Below are positions 16,807 through 25,077 of a DNA stretch of 34,614 nucleotides, one piece after another (the stretch's first letter is position 1; the number at the start of each line of letters is the position of its first letter). The DNA is from an uncultured Pirellulaceae bacterium (GTDB lineage Bacteria; Planctomycetota; Planctomycetia; Pirellulales; Pirellulaceae). The notes below the pieces were generated by a model. The model ran no database searches and was not told the origin of the DNA. It saw only the letters and a program-made list of their open reading frames with translations. The position numbers were made by a program, and so were the translations under genes. The stretch lies in the NCBI GenBank assembly GCA_937928555.1, contig CALFWR010000040.1, positions 1-34,614 of the forward strand, given 5' to 3'.

Positions 16807-17498
16807 GCCGGCACCTCATTGGCGTCGTGTCGGACCACTTGAAAGTCTGCAAAATCAATCACGCGATCGAAGCCATCCAGGATTCCCATGTCGTGCGTTA
16901 CGCAGACCAGCGTCTGCCCGTTGGCTTGCGCCTGCTCGAAAAGCAAATCGAGTGTCTTCTTCTTTGTGGCCGGGTCGAGGTTCCCTGTCGGTTCATCGGC
17001 CAGGATCAACTTGGGCTCAATCACCAAAGCCCGGCAAATAGCTACGCGCTGCTTTTCTCCCTGGGACAGTTTTGTCGGTCGGCGTTGCAGTTTGTCTTCG
17101 ATTTCCATCGAACGAGCCAACGCCAGGGTTCGCTCTTTCCGCTGCCGGTCGGTTGCCGCGACCGCCAATGACGCATTGATGAAAAACGGCAGCAGAATAT
17201 TGTCTTTGACTTTCAGGTAATCCAACAGTTCGAACTGCTGGAACACGAATCCGATGTTGGCAATGCGAAAGTCTCTTCGTTGCCGATCTTTTAGCGATGC
17301 GACGTCGGTGCCATCGATGAGGACTTTGCCTGCTCGCGGGATTTCGATGCCCGAAAGTAAATTGAGCAGTGTCGTTTTGCCACTGCCGCTGGGACCAATG
17401 ATGGCCAACTTTTCCTGTTTTGCGATCGTCAGGTTTTCGATGTTCAGCCGAAACGACGAACGCGGATAAACAAAATCCAGATTCGAAATTTCGATCAT
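16803..17498 (-). CDS. ABC transporter ATP-binding protein (LolD/MacB type)
   Basis: A 231-residue ATPase. Walker A is GPSGSGKT (about 36-43), the signature is LSQGEKQR, Walker B is LILADEP and the switch histidine lies in VTHDMG. The layout matches LolD/MacB-type ATPases, which pair with FtsX-like permeases. The ATG at 17498 is chosen because the ATPase fold starts at once (MIEISNLDFVYP); an upstream in-frame start would add 28 unconserved residues. It is the first gene of the three-gene operon. Its leader contains a CCGAAG/CTTCGG hairpin (17569-17587). Confidence 0.93.
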   Translation of the reverse strand: MIEISNLDFVYPRSSFRLNIENLTIAKQEKLAIIGPSGSGKTTLLNLLSGIEIPRAGKVLIDGTDVASLKDRQRRDFRIANIGFVFQQFELLDYLKVKDNILLPFFINASLAVAATDRQRKERTLALARSMEIEDKLQRRPTKLSQGEKQRVAICRALVIEPKLILADEPTGNLDPATKKKTLDLLFEQAQANGQTLVCVTHDMGILDGFDRVIDFADFQVVRHDANEVPA

Positions 17499-17632
17499 GC
17501 GAGAAAGCTGGCAAGGAATTCCCCGAAGCCGAATTCGCCAAAAATCGGAGGGGCTGAGCAGAAACATCCCGAAGCTCGGCACTTCGGCGATTGAAGGATG
17601 CGAACGCCGCCATCCTTCCCGATTAATCTTAA

Positions 17633-17705
17633 CCGGAATTATTCGGGACGACAGGCGTTTGTTCGCGGTGCATCATTTGCAACTGTAGCTGATGAATCGT
17701 CCGGG
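17633..17705 (-). repeat. MITE-like element, copy E (internally deleted derivative)
   Basis: A 73-bp relic read on the minus strand. The left end CCCGGACGATTCATC resembles the element's CCCGGATTATTCACG, and the right end (ACGCCTGTCGTCCCGAATAA then TTCCGG) matches the element's ACGCCCGTCGTCGTGAATAA with few changes. The central 110 bp are absent. As in copy B, the left terminus follows a gene's stop codon by one base, in the context TTGAGCCCGG; here the gene is the WYL-like one at 17707-18033. Confidence 0.6.
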
Positions 17706-17706
17706 C

Positions 17707-18033
17707 TCAAACAGCTAACTCTTCCATCGCGACTGGCATCACGTAGTCCCAAGCAGGCTTGAGTTGCACATTCTCGCAAAAGTCCAGGCAAAACATGCGG
17801 GGCTCTTCGCGGCACAGGCAAAGTGCTAGAAACCGGTCCTTGCCGACGAATCGAATCGGACTAATCACCCGAGAAGTCAGCTTCTTCTTGCGGTCACGGT
17901 ACTGAATCTCAAGGACATAGTCATCGTGCTGGTTCATTGCGATTCGAATCAGGTTTTTGTTCATTTTCATGCCGCTGTATTGATCTGCTGCCCTTTTGGC
18001 GAGTTGCTTACAGAAATCATTGGCGGATCGCAT
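17707..18033 (-). CDS. Small stand-alone WYL-like domain protein
   Basis: A 108-residue protein. Residues about 33-92 resemble the five-stranded WYL domain: an EIQYRDRKK strand, SRVISPIRFVGKDRFLALCL with the R-x-IxPIxxV pattern, and an RMFCLDFCENV strand in place of the usual RTFRLDRI. WYL domains bind ligands or nucleic acid and are normally fused to a helix-turn-helix; none is present here. There is no signal peptide. The gene is upstream of the ABC operon on the same strand, separated by 208 bp holding the copy E relic. Assignment is by pattern only. Confidence 0.6.
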   Translation of the reverse strand: MRSANDFCKQLAKRAADQYSGMKMNKNLIRIAMNQHDDYVLEIQYRDRKKKLTSRVISPIRFVGKDRFLALCLCREEPRMFCLDFCENVQLKPAWDYVMPVAMEELAV

Positions 18034-18227
18034 GACACATCAGGTCACGAGCAGGAGAATATTCTGGAAATCGACGGAATTTGGCCGAATCGTCGCAGGA
18101 TTGCAAACGGATGTTGCCAATTGCAGCCAAATATCGGTACCCTTCGTGGGAAGCAGTTTTCATTCATTCGTGATCACTGCGTAAAGAGTAATAGCCAACC
18201 GCCAAACTCTCATCGGAGCCAAAAATC

Positions 18228-18737
18228 ATGCTGTCGCCAACGATCAACGACGCCCTCAACAAGCAAATTAACGAAGAGCTTTTTTCAGCCTACCTGTACC
18301 TCGCGATGTCCGCCAAAGCCGACAACATGGGGCTGTCGGGGTTTGCGAACTGGTTCAAGTTTCAGTACCAGGAAGAATTGGCCCACGCCGATCGGTTCTT
18401 CAACTACATTCTTGAACGTGGTGGCGATGTGGCTTTGGATGCGATCGGCAAACCGGAAGTCGGCGATCCGTCTCCGCTGGAGCTTTTCGAAAAAGGCCTC
18501 GCTCACGAAAACCATATCACCCATTGCATCTTCAAACTTAAAGACCTTGCCAAAAGTGAATCGGATCACGCGACCGATGTCCTGCTGGACTGGTTCGTCA
18601 ACGAGCAAGTCGAAGAAGAAGCATCGACTCAGGCGATCATCGATCAACTACGTCTGGTCAAAGACAACCCCAGTGGACTGTTCCTGATCGACCGCCAACT
18701 GGCCGATCGCAAACCCGAAAGCGAAAGCGAAGCGTAG
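18228..18737 (+). CDS. ftnA: Bacterial ferritin
   Basis: A 169-residue non-haem ferritin, the usual length for the FtnA family. The ferroxidase-site residues are visible in the four-helix bundle: E17 in NEELFSAYLYLAMS, E50 and H53 in YQEELAHADRFF, and the Glu/Gln of the fourth helix in NEQVEEEAS. The 24-mer oxidises ferrous iron and stores it as ferric mineral in the cytoplasm. GGAG lies upstream of the ATG. A cupin gene follows 13 bp later, so the two are probably co-transcribed. I see no clear Fur box in the 194 bp upstream. The symbol is by family resemblance. Confidence 0.93.
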   Translation: MLSPTINDALNKQINEELFSAYLYLAMSAKADNMGLSGFANWFKFQYQEELAHADRFFNYILERGGDVALDAIGKPEVGDPSPLELFEKGLAHENHITHCIFKLKDLAKSESDHATDVLLDWFVNEQVEEEASTQAIIDQLRLVKDNPSGLFLIDRQLADRKPESESEA

Positions 18738-18750
18738 TGGATGCGGTCCG

Positions 18751-19167
18751 ATGAAAGTCATCCGCGGCAGTGAACTGAAATTCGAGGCTTCGTCTCACGA
18801 AAACCCCAACAAGCCCGGCGTCCTCAAGCCCGGCGTCCTCAAGCGGGTTTTGGCCACCAAGGGAGATTTTTTTCCTGGCCAAACCCAAATGGTTAACTGG
18901 GCAAAGCTTCCCGCACGAAGCTCATTTCAACCGCACTACCACGAGGACATGCTGGAAGTCTTCATCATGCTCGGTGGCCCGGTCGAGATCACGGTTCAGC
19001 AGCAGAGCGTCCAACTGCAACGTGGCGATGCGGTCCTGGTCGAAGCCCGCGAAACCCACTCGATGACCAACCTTACCGATGATGATGTCGAGTTTGTTGT
19101 GTTTGGGATTTCCACAGGAGAGGGAGGGAAAACCGTGACGGTTGATGAATCGATAAAGGAAAACTGA
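18751..19167 (+). CDS. Cupin domain protein
   Basis: A 138-residue single-domain cupin. The first metal motif is visible as HYHEDMLE with a following glycine pair, and the second as GDAVLVEARETHSM, giving a probable His3-Glu site. The substrate is unknown. An exact 15-bp tandem duplication (18811-18825 and 18826-18840) repeats KPGVL within a loop before the barrel. It follows the ferritin gene closely, which may hint at an iron-dependent role. It converges with the diguanylate cyclase gene, leaving only 15 bp. Confidence 0.85.
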   Translation: MKVIRGSELKFEASSHENPNKPGVLKPGVLKRVLATKGDFFPGQTQMVNWAKLPARSSFQPHYHEDMLEVFIMLGGPVEITVQQQSVQLQRGDAVLVEARETHSMTNLTDDDVEFVVFGISTGEGGKTVTVDESIKEN

Positions 19168-19182
19168 TTCTTTTGTGGGCGT

Positions 19183-20073
19183 CTACCATGCCACGACGTT
19201 GCGACCGGCCTTTTTGGCTTCGTACAGCTTCTTGTCTGCGGACTCAATCAGATCCAGAGCCTCAATGGACGACTGGTTTCCTTCGATCACAGCCAAGCCA
19301 ATGCTGACCGAACAGTTCAGTGGACCGGCTTTGGTTTCAATGGGCGTGTCGGCGATTATCTTTCGCCATCGCTCTGCGACTTCGATTCCGTCTTGCTTCT
19401 GGCAACCGCAAAGCGCGGCGATAAATTCTTCACCGCCGTAGCGTGCGAACAGGTCTTCATCACGACCCCCGTTGCGGATCCGCCCAGCAAGTTCGACCAG
19501 GACTTCGTCGCCCACCGGATGACCGTACTCGTCATTGATGCTCTTAAAATGGTCCACGTCGATCATCATCAGGCACAGGCTCGATCCGCTGCGGCGACGG
19601 CGTTTGAGTTCGATGTTCAGCATGTCCAAAAAGATTCGACGGTTCATCGCACCGGTCAATCCGTCCTTGGTCATCATCGAATAGACGGCCTCAAAGTAAT
19701 CCGCTTCCACGCCATCATCAGAAATGAATCTGAAGATCCGGTTGCCGATACGAATTCGATCATCGGACTTCAGCAGTTGTCTGGAAACCGGCTTTTTGTC
19801 GACCCAAGTTCCGTTTGTTGAACCAAGATCACGAATGAGGTGACTGCCATCGGCCAAACGCTCGATCGAAGCATGTTTTCGTGATACCGAATCCTCGCTG
19901 ATCTGCAAATCACATTCGGGATCGCGACCGATCGTGAACACACCGTCGTTGAGCGTGACCAGTCCGCGTCCCAGATCAACAGGTTGAATTTGCAGCAATT
20001 TTGCCAATCCCGTCGGCTCTCCGGATCCGCCCAGAGCACTCCGCTCAAAATTGATCGTCTTGTATTCAGTCAT
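19183..20073 (-). CDS. FHA-GGDEF diguanylate cyclase
   Basis: A 296-residue cytoplasmic protein. An FHA domain occupies about residues 30-118 (GR at 49-50, SRKH at 64-67, DLGSTNGTW at 82-90), followed by a GGDEF domain from about 130 to the end. The active-site signature is GGEEF (213-217), a functional variant, and an RxxD inhibitory site (R204-D207) sits exactly five residues before it. It should make cyclic di-GMP from two GTP, with product inhibition, and the FHA domain could link output to threonine phosphorylation. The arrangement suggests kinase control of c-di-GMP; that link is inference. Confidence 0.92.
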   Translation of the reverse strand: MTEYKTINFERSALGGSGEPTGLAKLLQIQPVDLGRGLVTLNDGVFTIGRDPECDLQISEDSVSRKHASIERLADGSHLIRDLGSTNGTWVDKKPVSRQLLKSDDRIRIGNRIFRFISDDGVEADYFEAVYSMMTKDGLTGAMNRRIFLDMLNIELKRRRRSGSSLCLMMIDVDHFKSINDEYGHPVGDEVLVELAGRIRNGGRDEDLFARYGGEEFIAALCGCQKQDGIEVAERWRKIIADTPIETKAGPLNCSVSIGLAVIEGNQSSIEALDLIESADKKLYEAKKAGRNVVAW

Positions 20074-20398
20074 GTTTTTGCCATGCCAAAAAGCTGATTG
20101 ACGATAGAAAGGTAGAACATCGCCATCGCAAATGCGGCCATTTTCCCCCGTTACAACCCGATTTCACCGTCTTTCCTGCCCAATTGACAGGCCGCATACC
20201 AATCTGTTGATCACATAACAGACAGGTTGCACAACCCGAAAGGAGATCGCAGACGACATGGACTCGATGACCCCCCCCGGAAATATCGTTTTGGGCGGTG
20301 GTTTTGCTTTCGCCGTGATCCCCAATCGATCACAATGGTGCGCACTTGTAATAAAGCCTCTTTTGCCGGCTATTGGTTTTTCACTCTCAGATTTTCCC
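20074..20398. other. Divergent promoter region
   Basis: 325 bp between the diguanylate cyclase start and the lectin-like protein's signal peptide. It holds a good ribosome binding site AAAGGAG near 20239 followed by an ATG at 20258 and then a run of eight C. The ATG at 20258 is in frame with the lectin-like gene and would add 47 unconserved residues before the signal peptide. I treat it as untranslated leader, but the strong AAAGGAG makes the longer start, or a short leader peptide, possible. Confidence 0.4.
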
Positions 20399-21526
20399 AT
20401 GCGCACGAACTTCACGCACATTTTCGTTTTGCTTTTTGTAATTGTCTCGATGGCACCATGCGGTGTTGCGATGCAAACTGCCGAAGTCGAAGCTACCGAA
20501 AAAGCGTCGGAAAAAGCCTCCCAAAAAACCACCGAAAAGTCACCCGCTGACGATGGTCCTGTCATTTCCACCGCCGACCAGAAGTCACCCGCCCCCGAGG
20601 TGCCCGATCGATTTCTCCGCATCCAGATGTGGGACGGCACTGTCGTCAGTGGACTCGTCAGCACCCCTGCTATTGATGTTGAAACAGAATTTGGAAGCTT
20701 GCAAATTCCGATTCAACGAATTGTAAACTTTCGCCCTGGTACTGACAGTAATTCAGAACTCAATGCACTGGTCGAACGCCATGTTGAAGACCTTGGCGAT
20801 CGGGAGTTCCGAACCCGGGAGGCAGCCCACCGCAGCCTTGTTGCTCTTGGGCCGATGATCTCAAAGTTGATCCGTCAGTATGACGACCGGGGCGACGCCG
20901 AACGAAAGAAGCATCTGAGTGACATCCGCAAGGAAATCGATGCCTTGGCCGAAGAAGCAGAAGACGAAGGCGAGCAGAGCGAAGAGTTACTTCTCAAGGG
21001 CGACCAGGTCGTCACGCCGGAGTTTTCGATCGTGGGAAAAATTCAGCAACAAAAGTTTCAGGTCAAAAGCAAAATCGGCGACCTGACGATCCAGTTGGCG
21101 GACATCCGCAAAGCCGACAGAGGCGACACGCCGCAGTCGGGCTCGATCCGCAAGACCGTCAACGTGGCCGCCAACGCTTTCTTTCAGAAGAAGCCAACGT
21201 CAACGAAGATCCGTGTTACCAAAGGCGACATCATTCGCATCGAAGCATCGGGCGTGGTTCAGTGGACTAACTGGAATCAGGTCGCAACACCGGCGGGTCT
21301 TCCCAACCAGGGTAACTGGAACGGACACGCCAATGGTTCTCTTATCGCTCGCGTCAGCGACAGCGGTGAGTACCATTTCATCGGCACGGAATCGAAATTC
21401 ACTGCCAAAAAATCAGGTTTGCTTTACCTGGGCATCGCGATGACCGACAACTACGCTAACAACGCGGGCTATCGCTGGACCGGCAAGTTCAAAGCCAAAA
21501 TCAAGATCGAATCGGGCGTAAAGTAG
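20399..21526 (+). CDS. Secreted protein with HEAT-like segment and PA-IL-type lectin domain
   Basis: A 375-residue protein. Signal peptide at residues 1-24. Then a Lys/Glu/Ser-rich linker, a small beta segment (RIQMWDGTVVSGLV, PIQRIVNF), a HEAT-like helical segment (LGDREFRTREAAHRSLVALG) of the kind frequent in planctomycete secreted proteins, an acidic coiled region, a second small beta segment, and a C-terminal domain (about 255-372) resembling the PA-IL galactose-binding lectin: GDIIRIEASGVVQW, GSLIARVSDSG and the LYLGIAMTDNYANNAGY calcium/sugar loop. It probably binds carbohydrate outside the cell. It converges with the dead-protease pair. The start is at the signal peptide; a longer start at 20258 is possible. 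Confidence 0.8.
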   Translation: MRTNFTHIFVLLFVIVSMAPCGVAMQTAEVEATEKASEKASQKTTEKSPADDGPVISTADQKSPAPEVPDRFLRIQMWDGTVVSGLVSTPAIDVETEFGSLQIPIQRIVNFRPGTDSNSELNALVERHVEDLGDREFRTREAAHRSLVALGPMISKLIRQYDDRGDAERKKHLSDIRKEIDALAEEAEDEGEQSEELLLKGDQVVTPEFSIVGKIQQQKFQVKSKIGDLTIQLADIRKADRGDTPQSGSIRKTVNVAANAFFQKKPTSTKIRVTKGDIIRIEASGVVQWTNWNQVATPAGLPNQGNWNGHANGSLIARVSDSGEYHFIGTESKFTAKKSGLLYLGIAMTDNYANNAGYRWTGKFKAKIKIESGVK

Positions 21527-21678
21527 TGGGCACCCTCCGTGTGCCGTCGAACGCGTAACCGGACCGCCCAGCGTCCGCGCAAGCTTGTGCCGTTTTGAAT
21601 GCGTGATCGATCTTGAAATTTACCCTGCCAAACTCGCCGCCGCGCTCGACGGTACACTGCATGTGCCTACAGCTTTGC

Positions 21679-22779
21679 CTACTTGATCTTCGGCGGTTCT
21701 AGGACGGGCCCTTCGCCTTTGGGGCGCGGCGGTGAAACCAGAACCAGTTTTACCAACTCGGTTTCGCCGGTCTCCTCAAACCAGACCTTGACCTCGATCT
21801 CATCGCCGCACTCGTGACGATTGAGCGCACTACGCAGCGCCATCACGTCACCAACAACTTCACCCGCGATTTCCTTGATCACATCTTCGCGGCGGATGCC
21901 CGCAAGGTCAGCGGGTGATTCGGGAACGACTTCCTCGACCCACAACCCCTCATGCTCGGGGACTTTTCGCATCCGGATCCCGATAAACGGAGGCGCTGCC
22001 TTGAAGTCCGGATTCTTGAGGCGTTCGATAAACGGAGCGTTCAGCGAAACCGGGATCGCAAAACCAATCCCCGAGTCATACCACTCCACCCCTGCCCCCA
22101 CGGCCTGGGATTGGGGATTCATCGGCACGCAGATCCCCAACACCTGTCCCTCGAGATTCACCAGCGGTCCTCCATAGTTCGCCGGACTGATGTTCGCATC
22201 GGTTTGAATCGCCCGTCCGCCAATCCGGTTTTTGGCACTGATAATCCCCATCGAAATTGCTGGTGTTGTGTCGCCATAACCCACGCCAACAGATACCGCC
22301 CATTGGCCCACGGTCGCGTTTTCAGAGCCGACAAACTCGGGTATCGGGAGGCCTTTCACGTCGTCAATTTTGAGCAGGCAGATTTTTCGAATATCATCAC
22401 GGCCCATCAAGCTTGCCGTGCGACGGACTCCATCGCTGGTAACGACGGTGATGATCGGTGGCTTTTGGACAAAGTTAAAGGTGCTGGTGATGATAAAGCC
22501 ATCGGGCGTGATGATGATCCCGGTGGTGTTGCCTTCTCCCTGCTTTCGAATGCCACCGATTTTGCCCTGAACCGAAGCCACGCCGCCGTAAGCCTCAATC
22601 GTCACCAGGGACGGCCTGACTTTTTCGGTTGCCAGTCGCATCGCTTTGGAAGTCAACATCATCGTTTCGATGGGGTCGAGTTCCCGGGTCGCTTCGTCCT
22701 GCTGTGGCAAAGCGGCCGCAGCGTCGGCCAACAGTCCGATGCCAATCAACAATATCGTTGTCCAATGGAAACGAATCAT
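21679..22779 (-). CDS. Secreted S1C-like PDZ protein lacking the catalytic triad (second of pair)
   Basis: A 366-residue protein with a signal peptide (1-23), a trypsin-like domain (about 45-235) and a PDZ domain (about 262-350, VVPESPADLAGIRREDVI). All three catalytic positions are lost relative to the intact homologue at 25078-26943: His is F101 (IITSTFN), Asp is K132 (RKICLLKI) and Ser is Y202 (SPANYGGPL). The surrounding fold residues are kept, including the GGPL after the missing serine, so the domain probably still folds and serves as a scaffold or regulator. Its ATG overlaps the stop of the upstream paralogue in an ATGA. It converges with the lectin-like gene. Confidence 0.88.
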   Translation of the reverse strand: MIRFHWTTILLIGIGLLADAAAALPQQDEATRELDPIETMMLTSKAMRLATEKVRPSLVTIEAYGGVASVQGKIGGIRKQGEGNTTGIIITPDGFIITSTFNFVQKPPIITVVTSDGVRRTASLMGRDDIRKICLLKIDDVKGLPIPEFVGSENATVGQWAVSVGVGYGDTTPAISMGIISAKNRIGGRAIQTDANISPANYGGPLVNLEGQVLGICVPMNPQSQAVGAGVEWYDSGIGFAIPVSLNAPFIERLKNPDFKAAPPFIGIRMRKVPEHEGLWVEEVVPESPADLAGIRREDVIKEIAGEVVGDVMALRSALNRHECGDEIEVKVWFEETGETELVKLVLVSPPRPKGEGPVLEPPKIK

Positions 22780-23813
22780 TCTGCTTTCTCCCCGGGCGTG
22801 ATTGCGATCCGTAGAACTTCGCGGCCTCGCTTGACGATGACGAAAATCTCTTCGCCAGGAGACAACGATTCCAGTGCATCCTGGTAGGCTTTGACGGTTG
22901 CGGTTTTGGTTTCTCCCAACGAAACGATCATGTCGTCCGGTTTCAAGCCCGCAAGTTTCGCCGGCGACCCACGCCGCACGCGGTCAACGTACGCCGGATC
23001 GCTGCGACCGCCAAGCTTGAACAGCACGATGCCAAGTTCCGCATTGCCTGCTGATTGGGCAACTTTCTTTTGTTCCTTTTCCTTAAGCTCACCGTTAATA
23101 AACTTCAGTAGCGTCGATGATGGCACCGCGTAATTCAGTCGTGTGTTGGTGTCGCTGCTGCTGATGATCCGCCCCACCATGCCAACAAGTTTTCCGTCCG
23201 CCGTCACCACCGCGCCCCCCGCGGCACCGGGGTTGCTTGTGATCGCGTCGATCAGGACCAGTTCGCCGCCGAACGCCAAATCGCGCTTGTTGATCCAGGC
23301 TTCGATCGTTGAGCGAAGCGAGATAATTCCTGCCGTTGCCGAAAGTGGCTCTTCATGATCGGCGACCTTGAATGCGTTGGTCAGTGCCACCACAAAGTCA
23401 CCTTGCTGTCCGACGGGTTCACTCGAAAGCTGAAAATAGTCCGGAGTGCCTCGCTCAATTCGCAGCAGTGACAATTGGGACACGCGGTTGCGTTTAAGAA
23501 TCGTCGCGCTGTGGCTGACTCCATCGCTGGTCACGACGCGGACTTCTCGGCCGTCCAGAAAAACGCCCTGGGTCGTCAGGATCTTGCCATCGTCACTGAC
23601 GATGATGCCGGTGGCAAAACCGTCGACGCGCCCGGCACCGGCACCAAAGACCTTGACCATCTTCGCCTGAGCGGACTGGCAAAGCTCACCGAAGACACCC
23701 TGAGATGTCGGTTTGTCCGCCGGATCGGTTTGGCCAAAAGCCGGCAATGCGACCAGCGACACCAGTATCGCGGCCAATATTTGCCATCGAAATTTCAGTT
23801 TCCAACACGCCAT
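22776..23813 (-). CDS. Secreted S1C-like PDZ protein lacking the catalytic triad (first of pair)
   Basis: A 345-residue paralogue of the next gene. Signal peptide at 1-27, trypsin-like domain (about 45-240), PDZ domain (about 255-340, VRRGSPAKLAGLKPDDMIVSLG). The catalytic His, Asp and Ser positions read G83 (LTTQGVF), Q113 (VSQLSLLRI) and A198 (NPGAAGGA), so it cannot be a serine protease. The motif VVTSDGV is shared with the neighbouring paralogue, which supports an origin by tandem duplication followed by loss of activity in both. It is the first gene of a translationally coupled pair and diverges from the GlpQ-like gene. Confidence 0.88.
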   Translation of the reverse strand: MACWKLKFRWQILAAILVSLVALPAFGQTDPADKPTSQGVFGELCQSAQAKMVKVFGAGAGRVDGFATGIIVSDDGKILTTQGVFLDGREVRVVTSDGVSHSATILKRNRVSQLSLLRIERGTPDYFQLSSEPVGQQGDFVVALTNAFKVADHEEPLSATAGIISLRSTIEAWINKRDLAFGGELVLIDAITSNPGAAGGAVVTADGKLVGMVGRIISSSDTNTRLNYAVPSSTLLKFINGELKEKEQKKVAQSAGNAELGIVLFKLGGRSDPAYVDRVRRGSPAKLAGLKPDDMIVSLGETKTATVKAYQDALESLSPGEEIFVIVKRGREVLRIAITPGEKAE

Positions 23814-23991
23814 GTCCGCGCCCGCAAAGAAGTCAACAAGTTCATCTGATATTGTATCGACTGGTTTGAATTCACGCTGGCTTTTTCTATTGTGGTTGTT
23901 GCCGGTGTCGAAACATCGGCCAATCGTCTTGCACTTTTCAACCCGGGTGTTAACGGCGAGTTTTCATCAACCGGCCTGACGCAGAGAAAAA

Positions 23992-24930
23992 ATGACCTTA
24001 CCTTGTGTGATCGCTCACCGCGGAGCCTCGGGCTACCTTCCGGAACATTCGCTCGCTGCCAAAGCCATGGCCCACGCGATGGGAGCCGATTTTCTGGAGC
24101 AGGACGTGGTTCTGACTTCTGACGACGTTCCCATTGTTCTTCACGACATACATCTGGACACCGTGACCGATGTCGCCGACGTTTTTCCAAATCGAGCCAA
24201 CTCTGACGGCAGGTTCTACGCAATTGATTTTAGTTTGGACGAAATCAAACAGCTTTCACTCCGAGAGCGATTCGACCACGTAACGGCCAAGCCCATTTTT
24301 GCGAATCGTTTTCCGCTGCAACATACCGCTCTGACGATTCCAACACTCAGGGAAGAAATCAAATTTATCCACGGGCTCAACATCAGCACCGGTCGCATCG
24401 CCGGCATCTATCCCGAAATCAAAAAGCCCGCATGGCATCGCGGGCACGGCAAAGACATCTCGCAAATCGTTATCGACGTCATGGCTGAGTTAGGATTCGA
24501 TGGCTCTGACGATCCAATCTTTCTGCAGTGTTTTGATCCGAAAGAAACACGTCGCATTCGCGAACAGCTTGGTTGCAAGCTACCTTTGATTCAACTGATT
24601 GGAAAAAACGAGTGGAATGAATCCGACGCCGACTACGAAAAAATGTTGACTTCCAAAGGCCTCAAACGGATTGCTGAATACGCCGACGGCGTCGGGCCGT
24701 GGATGGGTTACGTGGTGGATGACAGCGGCCAACCGACAGACTTTACCGCGATCGCACACCAGTGGAACCTGGTCGTGCATCCGTTCACCTTTCGCGCCGA
24801 CCAACTGCCCTCTTGGGCGGGTTCGTTCGGCCAGTTGGTCACCACTTTTTTCCGGCGAGCCAAAGTCGACGGTCTGTTTACCGACTTTCCCGACAAGGCA
24901 ATACAAGCCCGAAACGCAGCGGTCTGTTGA
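23992..24930 (+). CDS. Glycerophosphodiester phosphodiesterase (GlpQ/UgpQ family)
   Basis: A 312-residue TIM-barrel enzyme that hydrolyses glycerophosphodiesters to glycerol 3-phosphate and an alcohol. The N-terminal HRGASGYLPEHS (catalytic H9-R10), the ExD metal pair E36/D38 and H51-D52 in VLHDIH are all present, as are YPEIK and the C-terminal VDGLFTDFP. The length and the region after residue 55 resemble GlpQ more than UgpQ, but no signal peptide is present: an in-frame TGA lies just upstream of the ATG. So the protein is probably cytoplasmic. It diverges from the dead-protease pair and converges with the intact protease gene. Confidence 0.92.
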   Translation: MTLPCVIAHRGASGYLPEHSLAAKAMAHAMGADFLEQDVVLTSDDVPIVLHDIHLDTVTDVADVFPNRANSDGRFYAIDFSLDEIKQLSLRERFDHVTAKPIFANRFPLQHTALTIPTLREEIKFIHGLNISTGRIAGIYPEIKKPAWHRGHGKDISQIVIDVMAELGFDGSDDPIFLQCFDPKETRRIREQLGCKLPLIQLIGKNEWNESDADYEKMLTSKGLKRIAEYADGVGPWMGYVVDDSGQPTDFTAIAHQWNLVVHPFTFRADQLPSWAGSFGQLVTTFFRRAKVDGLFTDFPDKAIQARNAAVC

Positions 24931-25077
24931 TTTCGTAACCCCAATGCGCAATCGCGCGAGCGAGGGATTTAACGGTAGCCAGTGATCTCTCGTTGACGCG
25001 TTCGGATTGCGATTCATTCCGCACCGTTGTGAGGACCACTCAACCGACAGACCGCAGGCGAGTGAATCCCGCCAACG

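Noticed and set aside
20258..20398. Longer N-terminus for the lectin-like protein
   Set aside because: The additional 47 residues precede a good signal peptide, which would then be internal. The AAAGGAG upstream of 20258 keeps the alternative open.
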